Shown piece after piece: positions 10,690-22,519 of a stretch of 64,000 nucleotides of DNA. Each line of letters starts with the position of its first letter. The stretch's first letter is position 1. This stretch comes from Takakia lepidozioides. Taxonomy: Eukaryota; Streptophyta; Takakiopsida; Takakiales; Takakiaceae. The position numbers and the translations under genes are program-made. The notes under the pieces were generated by a model that was not told the origin of the DNA, did not search any database, and saw nothing but the letters and a program-made list of their open reading frames with translations. The stretch is from assembly GCA_030704615.1 (NCBI GenBank), contig CM060732.1, positions 31,167,053-31,231,052 on the forward strand, in the 5' to 3' direction.

Positions 10690-12234
10690 GTGACATGGAA
10701 GGTCCATGGTGACATCGTGAAAGCTGGAATTGTAGGGTTTGTCATTCTAAACACCGCCCTAGTGGACATGTATGCCGAATGCGGGAGCATTGAAGATGCA
10801 AAGGTAGTGTTCGACTGTGGCTCAACGAGATGTGGTGTCGTGGAGTGCGATGATCGCATTGGCAGTAAGGCAAGGATGTATGCATGATTTGTGCAGAGGT
10901 AGTGATAGCTGAAGGAGCAGGATAGAGTGTGGGTCCATATTCATCCAAGAGGGTCGGATTTCAAGCTCCAGATTACCTATGGATCCCCGTGGAAGGATAG
11001 CTAAAAGAAACCTCCATGGGTAGATGGAAGCGGCAGCTGTAGCGGCACAGTTGATAAAATCAGGCACCTCAACCATGACCACAACTTCTGGAAGAGGATC
11101 AAGCGAGGGAGTCCACAATGCCTCTTCTGGCACTTATGGGCATGTGAAAATGCTTTATGAGGCAAGCAGACTGAAAGAGGCTCTACAAACTTTAAACCAA
11201 AGAGGCATTTCAGCAGATGTAGATACGTACGTGTGTCTCTTGCATAAGTGCATCAAGATGAAAGCCTAGAAGTTGGAAAGCAGGTGCACACTCACATTGT
11301 CCAAAGTGGATTCACACCGAACGTTTTTCTACTCAACAACCTTGTCAACATGTATGTTATGTGCGGGAGCATCATGGATGATCACCAATTGTTCAACACA
11401 GAATGCCTCAACGATCTTTGATCACGTGGAATATAATGTTGGCAGGATTACCAAGCATGGGCGTGGTACGAATGCTTTGGAGACCTGTGAGCAAATGATG
11501 CGCGAAGGGATGAAGCCCAACCACATCGCGTTTGTATGTGTTTGCAATGCGTGTGCAAGCCTAGAAAAGGGGAACGAGGTCCATGGTGACATCGGTCAAA
11601 GCTCGAATTGCACCAGATGTCATTCTGAACACTGCCCTGACCTGGACATGTATGCCAAATGTGGATGCATTGAGGATGTAAATGGAGTTTTCGACACTAT
11701 GGCTAAACGAGATGTGGTGTTGTGGAGTGCGATGTTTGCAGGGTATGCACAACAGGGACGTGGGATGGATGCTTTGGAGACCTACGATCAAATGATGGGG
11801 GAGGGAGTGAAGCCCGGCCACTTTGTGTGCATTTGCAATGTTTGTGCAAGCCTGGCAGCCCTGGACAAGGGTGAAGAGGTGCATGGGGATATCATCAAAG
11901 CTGGAATTGTACCAAATGTCATTATGAACACTGCCCTGGCAGCTCTGGAAAAGGGGAAAGAGGTCCATGGCGACATCTTCAGAGCTGGAATTGTACCAAA
12001 TGTCATTCTGAACCATACCCTGGTGGAAATGTATGCAAAATGTGGGTGCATCGAGCCTGGACAAGGGCAAAGAGGTGCATGGGGTATCATCAAAGCTGGA
12101 ATTGTACCAAATGTCATTATGAACACTGCCCTGGCAGCTTTGGAAAAGGGGAAAGAGGTCCATGGCGACATCTTCAGAACTGGAATTGTACCAAATGTCA
12201 TTCTAAACCATATCCTGGTAGACATGTATGCAAA
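10690..12234 (+). pseudogene. Captured PPR/PDF-motif gene fragment in outer CACTA element
   Basis: In order: a PPR remnant (AGIVGFVILNTALVDMYAEC, 10725-10790); a PDF-motif second half (about 10930-11030); a linker; then PPR motifs from KMLYEASRLKEALQTLNQ (11135) through VFLLNNLVNMYV (11315-11360), DMYAKCGCIEDVNGVFDTMA (11650) and repeated AGIVPNVIMNTALAALEKGK units to 12234. Frameshifts and stops fall between motifs, for example at 11267. The last motif is cut at MYAN by the inner CACTA insertion and resumes at 20374. PPR arrays bind organellar RNA. No start, targeting peptide or C-terminal E/DYW domain is present, so it is a captured, non-functional fragment. Confidence 0.8.
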
Positions 12235-12253
12235 CACTAGAAGCATTCGTGTC
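12235..12253 (+). repeat. Left TIR of inner CACTA element
   Basis: CACTAGAAGCATTCGTGTC, 19 bp, matched perfectly and inverted at 20355-20373. AAA precedes it. Confidence 0.95.
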
Positions 12254-12383
12254 TTTTCCGAATCGACTGGGTGTCCGCCACCCACTCCGGGAACCACTTG
12301 GCTGTAAGCGGGACTACTGGAGAGTCGAAACGGACAATGTGGGCCCACGGGGGCATTTCAGACGGCGGGCAGAAGTGGGGTCA

Positions 12384-12399
12384 ACGACTCCAGAGTCGT
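12384..12399. promoter_or_regulatory. Subterminal inverted ACGACTC pair, left end
   Basis: ACGACTC and GAGTCGT flank CA. The same heptamers occur near the right end at 20320-20338. More direct ACGACTC copies lie nearby (for example at about 12564). Confidence 0.6.
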
Positions 12400-12689
12400 A
12401 GCAAAACTCCGGGCTATTTAATTAATTGCGTAAATACATAAAATTTGAAAAGCGGAAATTACAAGTGGTTCTAATTAATGCACATGCGACTAGAAATTTT
12501 TCATTCATAATCTGATTAATGGAATAAAGATATTTATTCATTAAAGTGAATATGTAGTCGACTCAACGACTCCATGAACCACTGCGCATTGATTGCACCC
12601 GTGATTCAGGGCCACATTTGTTGACGTGTGTTTCACAAAAACAGGTAAAGAAAATGTGGCCTTGGGGAATAGATTTTTTATATGTACTG

Positions 12690-15600
12690 CCTCCACCTGG
12701 AAGTGACATGGAAGGTCCATGGTGACATCGTGAAAGCTGGAATTGTAGGGTTCGTCGTTCTGAACACCGCCCTAGTGGACATGTATGCCAAATGCGGTCG
12801 CATTGAAGATGCGAAGGTAGTGTTCGACTGTGGCTCAACGAGATGTGGTGTCGTGGAGTGCGATGATCGCATTGGCAGCAAGGCAAGGATGTATGCATGA
12901 TTGTGCAGAGGTAGTGATAGCTGAAGGAGCAGGATAGAGTGTGGGTCCATATTCATCCAAGAGGGTCGGATTTCAAGCTCCAGATTACCTATGGATCCCC
13001 GTGGAAGGATAGCTACAAGAAACCTCCAGGGGTAGATGGTTAGCTGGAAGCGGCAGCTGTAGCGGCACAGTTGATAAAATCAGGCACCTCAACCATGACC
13101 ACAACTTCTGGAAGAAGATCAAGCGAGGGAGTCCACAATGCCTCTTCTGGCACTTATGGGCATGTGAAGATGCTTTATGAGGCAGGCTGACTGAAAGAGG
13201 CTCTACAAACTTTAAACTAAAGAGGCATTTCAGCAGATGTAGATATGTATGTGTGTCTCTTGCATAAGTGCATCAAGATGAAAGGCCTAGAAGTTGGAAA
13301 GCAGGTGCACATTCACATTGTCCAAAGTGGATTCACGCCAAGCGTTTTTCTACTCAACAACCTTGTCAATATGTATGTTAAGGGGAGCATCATGGATGAT
13401 CACCAAGTGTTCAACACGGAATGCCTCAACGATCTTTGATCACGTGGAATATAATGTTGGCAGGATTACCAAGCATAGGCGTGGTACGAATGCTTTGGAG
13501 ACCTGTGAGCAAATGATGCGCGAAGGGGTGAAGCCCAACCACATCGCGTTTGTATGTGTTTGAAATGCGTGTGCAAGCCTAGAAAAGGGGAACGAGGTCC
13601 ATGGTGACATCGGTCAAAACTGGAATTGCACCGGATGTCATTCTGAACACTGCCCTGACCTGGACATGTATGCCAAATGTGGATGCATTGAGGATGCAAA
13701 GGGAGTTTTCGACACTATGGCTGAACAAGATGTGGTGTTGTGGAGTGCGATGTTTGCAGGGTATGCACAACAGGGACGTGGGATGGGGGCTTTGGAGACC
13801 TATGATCCAATGATGGGGGAGGGGGTGAAGCCCGACCACTTTGTGTGCATTTGCAATGTTTGTGCAAGCCTGGCAGCCCTGGACAAGGGTAAAGAGGTGC
13901 ATGGGGATATCATCAAAGCTGGAATTGTACCAAATGTCATTATGAACACTGCCCTGGCAGCTCTGGAAAGGGGGAAAGAGGTCCATGGCGACACCTTCAG
14001 AGCTGGAATTGTACCAAATGTCAGTCTGAACCATACCCTGGTGGATATGTATGCGAAATGTGGGTGCATCGAGCCTGGACGAGGGCAAAGAGGTACATGG
14101 GGTATCATCAAAGCTGGAATTGTACCAAATGTCATTATGAACACTGCCCTGGCAGCTCTGGAAAAGGGGAAAGAGGTCCATGGCGACATCTTCAGAGCTG
14201 GAATTGTACCAAATGTCATTCTGAACCATACCCTGGTGGACATGTTTGCAAAATGTGGGTGCAAAGGGATCTAGGATCTAGGATGCAAAGGGAGTGTTCG
14301 ACACTATGGCTGAACGAGATGTGGTGTTGTGGAGTGCGATGCTTGCAAGGTATGCACGGCAGGGACGTGGGATGGAGGCTTTGGAGACCTATGAGCAAAG
14401 GATGGGGGAAACACATCATGTTTGTGTGCATTTGCAATGCTTGTGCAAGCCTGGCAGCCCTGGAGAAGGGCAAGAGGTGCATGGGGATATCATCAAAGCT
14501 GGAATTGTGCCAAATGTCAATCTGAACACTGCCCTTACAGCTTTGGAAAAGGGGAAAGAGGTCCATGGCGACATCTTCAGAGCTGGAATTGTACCAGATG
14601 TCATTCTGAACAATACCCTGGTGAACATGTTTGCAAAATGTGGGTGCATCTAGGATGCAAAGGGAGTGTTCGACACTATGGCTGAATGAGATGTGGTGTC
14701 GTGGAGTGCAATGCTTGCAGGGTATGCACGGCAAGGACATGGGATGGAGGCTTTGGAGAGCTTTGAGCAAATGATGGGGGAAGCACATCATGTTTGTATG
14801 CATTTGCAATGCTTGTGCAAGCCTGGCAGCTGGCTTGGAGAAGGGCAAGAGGTGCATGGGGATATCATCAAAGCTGGAATTGTGCCAAATGTCCATCTAA
14901 ACACTGCCCTGGCAACTTTGGAAAAGGGAAAGAGGTCCATGGTGACATCTTCAGAGTTGGAATTGTACCAGATGTCATTCTAAACAAAACCCTGGTGAAC
15001 ATGTTTGCAAAATGTGGGTGCATCTAGGATGCAAAGGGAGTGTTCAACACTATGGCTGAACGAGATGTGGTGTGCATTTGCAATGTGCGTGCAAGCCTGG
15101 CAGCCTTGGAGAAGGGCAAGAGATGCATAAGGATATCATCAAAGCTGGAATTGTGCCAAATGTCAATCTGAACACTGCCCTTGCAGCTTTGGAAATGGGG
15201 AAAGATGTGCATGGCAACATCTTCAGAGCTGGAATTGTACCAGATGACATTCTGAACAATACCCTAGTGAACATGTTTGCAAAATGTGGGTGCATCTAGG
15301 ATTCAAAGGGAGTGTTCGACACTATGGTTGAACGACATGTGGTGTCGTGGAGTGCGATATGATGTGCTTGCAGGGTATGCACAGCAGGGATGTGGAATGG
15401 AGGCTTTGGAGACCTATGAGCAATGGAAGCACATCATGTTTGTGTGCATTTGCAATGCTTGTGCAAGCCTAGCAGCCGACCTGGAGAAGGGCAAAGAGGT
15501 GCATGGGGATATCATCAAAGCTGGAATTGTACCAAATGTCAATCTGAACACTGCCCTGGCAGCTTTGGAAAAGGGGAAAGAGGTCCACATGGCGACATCT

Positions 15601-16130
15601 TCAGAGCTGGAATTGTACCAAGGTGAATGCCTGTCAGATTACCAGATGCATAGAGGTGCATGGTTGCATCGCCAAAGGCAGCAGCTGCAGCGGCACAGTT
15701 GATAAAGTCAGGCACCTCAACCATGACCACAACTTCTGGAAGAGGATCAAGAGAGGGAGTCCACAATGCCTCTTCTGGCAGTTATGGGCATGTGAAGATG
15801 CTTTGGCAGGAAGACTGAAAGAGGCTCTACTGACTTTAAACCAAGGAGGCATTTCAGCAGATTCAGATACGTATGTCTATCTCTTGCATAAGTGCATCAA
15901 GATGAAAGGCCAAGTGAAGCTAGAAAGTAGGTGCACACTCACATTATCCAAAGTGCACGCCAAATATTTTTCTACTCAACACCCTTGTCAACATATATGT
16001 TATGTGCGGGAGCATCATGGATGCTCACCAAGTGTTCAACATAATGCCTCAACGATATTTCATCACGTGGAACACGATGCTTGCAAGGTGTGCACAACAG
16101 GGGCCTGGTATGGAGGCCTTGGAGAATGTG
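12690..16130 (+). pseudogene. Captured PPR gene array in inner CACTA element
   Basis: The first 1.6 kb nearly duplicates 10690-12234. It continues with a tandem series of PPR units of about 315-375 bp. Each contains MYAKCGCIEDAKGVFDTMAE-, WSAMLAGYARQGRGMEALE-, CNACASLAALEKGKEVHGDI- and KAGIVPNVNLNTAL-like motifs. Units from about 14250, 14630, 15010 and 15280 each carry a conserved TAG after GCI (TGTGGGTGCATC|TAG). This implies amplification after the stop arose. A PDF second half is seen at 12950-13040, and a broken PPR unit closes at 15900-16130. Many stops and frame changes make it non-functional. Confidence 0.8.
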
Positions 16131-16299
16131 GTGAGGGCACCTTCTTCTTCGACCTATTTCAGCCTGTTTTTCCCTCTCATAAGACTCGGCCCTGAATTTA
16201 CATATCGAATCATCAAGGACAATGTGGTGAGGGCGCCTTCTTCTTCGACCTATTTCAGCCTGTTTTGCCCTCTCATCAAACTTGGCCTTGAGATGTATA

Positions 16300-19200
16300 T
16301 TGAATTCTGTAAGTTTTGGGTGGATCTGTGGTGGTTTGGAATGACTGTGACAAGTAACTGCTGATGTGGCAGCAGGAAAGTATCCAAAACAGATAACAGA
16401 GATGAGGAGTAGGTGTGGAATGAATACTTTGTTGACCCCAGTGAATGGTGGAACAACCGAGGCAAAAAGTTGAATGCCTATTAGATGACAGAGAGTAGCA
16501 GACGTAATTTAGCATAGGAACTAGTGTGATTGGGTGTTTCCTAGGTTGTCATTGTCAGCTGCTAGCAGCAAGGGCAAAGATGAATGCATGACTTGTGCAG
16601 AGGCATGGATAGCTGAAGGAGAAGGGATAGAGTGTGGGTCCAGATTCATCCAAGAGGGCCGGACTTCAAGCTCTAGATTACGTGTGATTCCATGTGGATC
16701 AATAGCTACAAGAAACCTAAATCGGTATATGGTCAACTAAAGGCAATAGCTGCAGCGGCACAGTTGATAAAATCAGGCACGTCCTTAACCATGACCGCAG
16801 CTTCTGAAAGAGGATCAAGAGAGGGAGTCCACAATGCCTTTTCTGCGGGGCATGTGAAGATGCTTTGTGAGGCAGGCAGACTGACAAAGGCTCTAGGTCT
16901 GGAAGTTGGAATCAGGTGCACACTCACATTATCCAAAGTGGATTCATGCCAAATGTTTTTTCTACTCAACACCCTTGTCAACATGTATGTTAAGTGCGGG
17001 AGCATCATGGATGCTTGCCATGATTTCTACAAAATGCCTCAGCGATCTTTGATCATGTGGAATATAATGTTGGCAGGATTTACCAAACATGGGTGTGGTA
17101 GGAATGCTTTGGCGACCTATGAGCAAATGTTGCGCAAAGGGGTGAAGCCCAACCACATCACGCTTCCGCATGTTTGCAATGTGTGTGCAAGCCTGGGACC
17201 TCTGGAAAAGGGGAAAGAAGTCCATGGTGACATCATCAAAGCTAGAATTGTACCAGATGTCATCCTGAACACTCCCATGGTCAACGTCTATGCCAAATGT
17301 GGGTGCATTAAGGATGCGAAGGGAGTTTTCAACACTATGGTTGAACCAAATGTGGTGTCATGGAATGCGATGCTTGCAAGGTATGCACAGCAGGGACATG
17401 GTATGCAGGCTTTGGAGACCTATGATCAAATGATAGGGGAAGGGGGGGCACCTTCTTCAATAGCACAACGGCTACAAGTGGGTAGATGGTCAACTGGAAA
17501 TAGCAATGGCAGCAGCACAATTGATAGAACAAGGCCCACTGCTAATGGAGGTACCTTCTTCAACATATTTCACCCTATTTTTCCCCTGCTATCAGAGTCG
17601 TCCCTAAATTTTCATGTTGAATTCTACAAGTTAGCTCGTTGGTGGATCTATTGTGGTGTTGGAGTGATTTTGACATGTTTCTAATAATGTGGTCGACAGG
17701 AAAGTATCGGAAAACAGATAATGGAGATGTGGAGAAGCTCTGGAATGAATACGGTTCCGACCCCAGTCAATGGTGGAACAATCCAGGCAAAAAGGTGAAT
17801 GCATGTTGGAAACAAACGCAAGTCAACATAGGAACTAGTGTGATAAGTAGGGTTGGGGTGTTTGTGGAACAATTCTAGAGTGTTTTTGTCAGCTGCTAGC
17901 ATCAAGGCAAGGATGTATGCATGATTTGTGCAGAGGCATGGGTAGCTGACGGAGCAGGGAGCAGTGTGGGTCCAGATTCATCCAAGAGGGCCGGATTTCA
18001 AGCTCCAGATCGCCTACAATTCCCTGTGGAAGCAGCACACACCTCGCACACACAAGAGGTCCTCTTGGGTGCATGGTCAGTCAAATCCTCCATGGGTCAT
18101 GACACAAGGTCGAGGACAATGTGGTGAGGGCACCTTCTTCTTCGACCTATTTCAGCCTATTTTTCCCTCTCATCAGACCCAGCCCTGAATTTGCATATTG
18201 AATGCTGTAAGTTAGCTCGTTGGGTGGATGTGGGGTGGTTTGGAGTGACTTTGACAAGTTACTGCTGATGTGGCAGCAAGAAAGTACCCAAAAACAGATA
18301 ACAAGATGAAGAGAAGCTTTGGAATGAACACTTTCCGACCCCAGTCAGTGGGGGGACAATGGAGACAAAAAGGTGAGTGCTTGTTCGACTACAGAGAGAA
18401 GCAGTTGCAATTCAGAATTGGAACTACTGTTAAGTCCTAGGTTGGGGTATTTTTCTGGAAGAACTTCACGCCGTCACTGTCAGCTGCTAGCAGCAAGGCT
18501 GAGGGATGTATTCATGATCTGTACACGGGCAGGGATAGCTGAGGGACCAGGGATAGAGGTCCATATTCATGTTCAGGTTCAGGCTGAGGGATCAATAGTT
18601 AAAAGAAATCAGCTGGAGTAGATGGTCAATTGTTGCAAGTGGAAACAGTAGCGGCAGCACAATTGATAGAATGAGGTGCTGCTAATGAAGGCACCTTCCT
18701 CGACACATTTCAGCCTGTTTTTCCAAATAGGGTTGGGGTGTAAGAACAAATCTAGGCTGTGATCATCAGCTGCTAGCAGCAAGACAATGATATATGCATG
18801 ATTTGTGCTGAGGCATAGATAGTTGAAGGAGTAGGGATAGAGTGTGGGTGCAGATTCACCCAAGAGGGCCGGGCTTCAAGCTCCAGATTGACTCTATAGC
18901 TACAACAAACCTGCATGGGTAGATGGTCAACTGGCAGCAGCGGCACAATTTATAAAATCAGACACTGCTAATGAAAGCATCTTATTCAACACATTTCACC
19001 TTGTTTTTCCCTCTAATCAGAATCGGCCCTAAATTTCCATGTTGAATTCTGCAAGTTAGCTGGTTGAGTGAATCTAGTTTGGAGTGACTTTGACATGATA
19101 CTGCCAATGTGACAACATGAAAGTATCAAATAACAAGTAACAGAGATGAGGAGAAGTTGTGGAATGAATACTATTCTGCCCCAATCAATGATGGGACAAC

Positions 19201-19500
19201 CAAGGCAAAAAGGTGAATGCATGTTACATTTCATAGACTAGCAGACGCATTCAGCATAGGAACTAGTGTGAGAAGCTGAGTTGGATGTTTCCTAGAATAA
19301 ATCGAGGGCTATCATTGTCAGCTACTAGCAGCGAGGCAAGGATGAATGCATGATTTGTGCAGAGGCATGTGTAGGTGAAGGAGCAAAGAGAATGTGGGTC
19401 CAGATTCATCCAAGAGGGCCAGATTTCAAGCACAAGATTACCTATGATTCCCTGTGGATCAATAGCTACAAGAAACCTGCATGGGTAGATGGTCTATTCC
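16300..19500 (+). pseudogene. Tandem array of split PDF-motif (OSB/PTAC9-like) exons with one PPR block
   Basis: Repeated units hold two half-motifs separated by an intron-like spacer (GTGAATGC to TGCAG). Half one reads KLWNEYGSDPSQWWNNPGKK (17725-17790), with relatives near 16405, 18315 and 19150. Half two reads WVQIHPRGPDFKLQI, DSLWINSYKKPAWVDG (19395-19495), with relatives near 16625, 17960, 18550 and 18845. Together they resemble the plant-specific PDF motif of organellar single-strand DNA-binding proteins (WWDNR, PDFKH, LW, WV). A PPR block (16760-17430) interrupts the series. Stops and frame changes make all units pseudogenic. The family call is by eye. Confidence 0.55.
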
Positions 19501-20354
19501 GTGGGACTCAATCTGTCACTGAGCCTTGCATTATGAGGATCACAATTGCTTGGCAGCTTACCTGCATGAGGCCTTGACCCTTAGGCAATCCCCAGAGCAG
19601 TAGTAGCTTTGGGCTACTTTTTTACTTTGGTTTTTTCATTTTGTATCATAAGCTCTTTGAGCTTTCCGCAGATGTAAGAAAGTACCATTTGTTTCATTTC
19701 ATTTAATTTTCATTTTGTTTTGTTTCATGGCATGTCTTTCATTGTTTTCGCATTTCTAATGACATGATTAGTTCTCTTGTATGGCATTACATGCATATGT
19801 ACTAGACGGCTCATTACAAACACCAAAACTTCAAAGCATGAACCACTTTGAGTGATTGTTCAAGTAATTTCGAGCACTTCATTTAGAGTAGTAAAGCACT
19901 GGTTGCGCCGACTTCTGCAGTCGCAGTTGCCAGTGGGCATGTAGCACTGCAAGTTATGTGGTCAACTACCACGTGGCGTCCCAGGCCCGTGGCCACATGG
20001 CAGCAGTGCTGCTCGCCGTGGCGCCACCACGTCGGCATCCACATCGTCGTCCACATCCGCATCCATGTATCACCGCGCTCCGGTGAGTCAGTCCACTCAT
20101 CTGGAGGGAAAAGTCAAGGTCAGCCCAAAAGGTCAGACACACGGGCGGCCCGCCTGGTTACGCCACGTGGTTCTTCAACATTAATCGCAATAATTGCTGA
20201 GCAGTTGTTCGCACGTCTGCGTCCTTTACCACTCCAATCATTGGATGTCCGACCCAACTTCAACGTCTGTTGTAACTAGTCATTTGTAACTTCTAGTCGA
20301 TCCCAATTTTTTGACTTTTACGACTCAAAATGAGTCGTTACCCCAGTAGTAAAT
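19501..20354 (+). other. Right subterminal region of inner CACTA element
   Basis: Non-coding. A T-rich tract (19615-19740) resembling a 3' UTR follows the last PDF half-motif. GC-rich repeats (CCACGTGGC-like, about 19970-20160) and ACGACTC elements (20320-20338) come next. A 107-codon frame at 19956-20279 has no recognisable domain. Confidence 0.5.
20320..20338. promoter_or_regulatory. Subterminal inverted ACGACTC pair, right end
   Basis: ACGACTC and GAGTCGT flank AAAAT, 16 bp inside the right TIR. It mirrors the left-end pair at 12384-12399. Confidence 0.6.
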
Positions 20355-20373
20355 GACACGAATGCTTCTAGTG
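20355..20373 (-). repeat. Right TIR of inner CACTA element
   Basis: Exact inverse of the left TIR, ending in TAGTG and followed by AAA. Confidence 0.95.
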
Positions 20374-22098
20374 AAAATGTGGGTGCATTGAGCCCTGGAC
20401 AAGGGCAAAGAGGTGCATGGGGTATCATCAAAGCTGGAATTGTACCAAATGTCATTATGAACACTGCCCTGGCAGCTCTGGAAAAGGGGAAAGAGGTCCA
20501 TGGCAACATCTTCAGAGTTGGAATTGTACCAAATGTCATTCTGAACCATACCCTGGTGGACATGTTTGCAAAATGTGGGTGCATCTAGGATGCAAAGGGA
20601 GTGTTCGACACTATGGCTGAACGAGATGTGGTGTCGTGGAGTGCGATGCTTGCAGGGTATGCACGGCAGGGACGTGGGATGGAGGCTTTGGAGACCTATG
20701 AGAAAGGATGGGGGAAGCACATCATGTTTGTGTGCATTTGCAATGCTTGTGTAAGCTAGGCAGCCCTGGAGAAGGGCAAGAGGTGCATGGGGATATCATC
20801 AAAGCTGGAATTGTGCCAAATGTCAATCTAAACACTGCCCTGGCAGCTTTGGAAAAGGGGAAAGAGGTCCATGGCGTCATCTTCAGAGCTGGAATTGTAT
20901 CAGATGTCATTCTGAATAATACCCTGGTGAACATGTTTGCAAAATGTGGGTGCATCTAGGATGCAAAGGGAGTGTTTGACACTATGGCTGAACGAGATGT
21001 GGTGTCGTGGATTGCGATGCTTGCAGGGTATGCACGACAGGGACGTGGGATGGAGGCTTTGGAGAGCTATGAGCAAATGATGGGGGAAGCACATCATGTT
21101 TGTGTGCATTTGCAATGCTTGTGCAAGCCTGGCAGCCGGCCTGGAGAAGGGCAAAGAGGTGGGGATATCATCAAAGCTGGAATTGTACCTTGAATGTCAA
21201 TCTGAACACTGCCCTGGCAGCTTTGGAAAATGGGAAAGAGGTCCACATGGTGACACCTTCAGAGCTGGAATTGTACCAAGGTGAATGCCTGTCAGATTAC
21301 CAGATGCAAAGAGGTGCATGGTTGCATCGCCAAAGCAGCAGCTGCAGCGACATAGTTGATAAAGTGAAGCACCTCAACCATGACCACAGCTTCTAGAAAA
21401 GGATCAAGAGATGGAGTCCACAATGCCTCTTTTGGCACTTATGGGCATGTGAAGATGCTTTGTGAGGCAGACTGACTGAAAGAGGCTCTACTGACTTTAA
21501 ACCAAGGAGGCATTTCAGCAGATTCAGATACGTATGTCTGTCTCTTGCATAAGTGCATCAAGATGAAAGGCCTTGAAGCTAGAAAGCAGGTGCACACTCA
21601 CATTATCCAAAGTGCACGCCAAATATTTTTCGACTCAACACCCTTGTCAACATATATGTTATGTGCGGGAGCATCATGGATGCTCACCAAGTGTTCAACA
21701 TAATGCCTCAACGATATTTCATCACGTGGAACACGATGCTTGCAGGGTGTGCACAGTAGGGCATGGTATGGAGGCCTTGGAGAATGTGGTGAGGGCACCT
21801 CTTCGAGCTATTTCAGCCTCTTTTTTCCCTCTCATCAGATCGGCCTTGAATTTACATATTGAGTTGTCAAGGACAATGTGGTGAGGGCACCTTCTTCTTT
21901 GACCTATTTCAGCCTGTTTTGCCCTCTCATCAGACTCGGCCCTGAGATGCATATTGAATTCTGTAAGTTAGCTCGTTGGGTGGATCCTGTGGTGGTTTGG
22001 AATGACTATGACAAGTAACTGCCGATGTGGAAGTAGGAAAGTATCCAAAACAGATAACAGAGATGAGGAGAAGGTGTGGAATGAATACTTTGTTGACC
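20374..22098 (+). pseudogene. Continuation of outer CACTA PPR/PDF-motif pseudogene
   Basis: It resumes the PPR motif split at 12234 (KCGCIEP). It continues through two units with the same TGTGGGTGCATC|TAG stop (20575-20589 and 20945-20960), a linker (21290-21470), a PPR unit (21570-21780) and a first PDF half (about 22060-22098). The order matches the inner element from about 14060 to 16440, with some units missing. It breaks off after TTTGTTGACCC, where unrelated sequence begins. Confidence 0.75.
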
Positions 22099-22519
22099 CA
22101 TTTATCCCGCAACAAGCATGTTTGTTGGCTAAAACTTTACATTTGTGCCGTTGTGTTTCCATCGCCTCCCCTATTACGGTGCCGTAATAGGAGAAGTGTC
22201 CCATTGTAGTCTGTTTCCAATAAGCATGCCTTCAATTCTGGTTTTGTCTGATAATGGATCAGTGCGGAGCGTTCATTTTTTGGAGATGCATGGGCCCATT
22301 GTGGCCTATTTATCCCTGAACTCACTTTTGCTTCCAATGATATGGCTATGTTTGCCACATGCAGTGCCTTTAATGGATTACAGGTGTCTTGTTCCAATGT
22401 CCATGGCGCCTAGTATTAATGATTACTGCATTCACATATTGCACCTTGTCCACAAAGACCATTCCCATACACGTCCCAAAAATTGTTATGCTCAATTGCA
22501 AATTCAGTAGAGATGAGAG
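22099..22519. other. 5' flank of MULE copy 6, no gene recognised
   Basis: Overlapping frames on both strands (22137-22397 minus, 22145-22510 plus) have no domain I can name. A perfect palindrome lies at 22170-22191. Confidence 0.4.
22170..22191. repeat. CCTATTACGG-TG-CCGTAATAGG-type palindrome
   Basis: Ten-base arms (CCTATTACGG and its complement) flank TG, the same architecture and CGG-TG-CCG core as the palindromes at 9055-9076. It lies about 330 bp upstream of a transposase start of the same family. Confidence 0.8.

Larger units (their letters stand above)
12235..20373 (+). mobile_element. Inner CACTA element, 8139 bp, non-autonomous, carrying PPR/PDF-motif gene fragments
   Basis: Both termini are visible. 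The left end is CACTAGAAGCATTCGTGTC (12235-12253). The right end is its exact inverse, ending TAGTG (20355-20373). The flanks carry a 3-bp duplication AAA (12232-12234 and 20374-20376). Deleting the element and one AAA restores a PPR reading (ATGTATGCAAAATGTGGG) identical to the homologous motif near 12031-12048. CACTA-TAGTG ends, 3-bp duplications and subterminal repeats are the hallmarks of the En/Spm superfamily. No transposase is present. The cargo is a PPR and PDF-motif array, so it fits a Pack-CACTA type that would need trans-acting transposase. Confidence 0.93.
10220..22098 (+). mobile_element. Outer CACTA (En/Spm-type) element, right end not found
   Basis: The left end is CACGAGAAGCATTCGTGTC, one base different from the inner element terminus CACTAGAAGCATTCGTGTC. 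It is followed by the same subterminal sequence, including a perfect ACGACTC-type palindrome at 10369-10384. It interrupts a MULE transposase. The interior (10690-12234, then 20374-22098 after removing the inner element) is a captured PPR/PDF-motif pseudogene. The sequence changes abruptly near 22098, and no matching TAGTG end is seen, so the right terminus is lost or replaced. The given end is therefore the limit of the shared sequence. Confidence 0.65.

Noticed and set aside
10690-22098. A large functional PPR gene
   Set aside because: Stops and frame changes occur between most motifs, there is no start or E/DYW end, and the whole block lies in CACTA elements.
10220-22098. Simple tandem duplication of the PPR region
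   Set aside because: Perfect CACTA TIRs at 12235 and 20373 with an AAA duplication and restored reading after excision explain the arrangement better.
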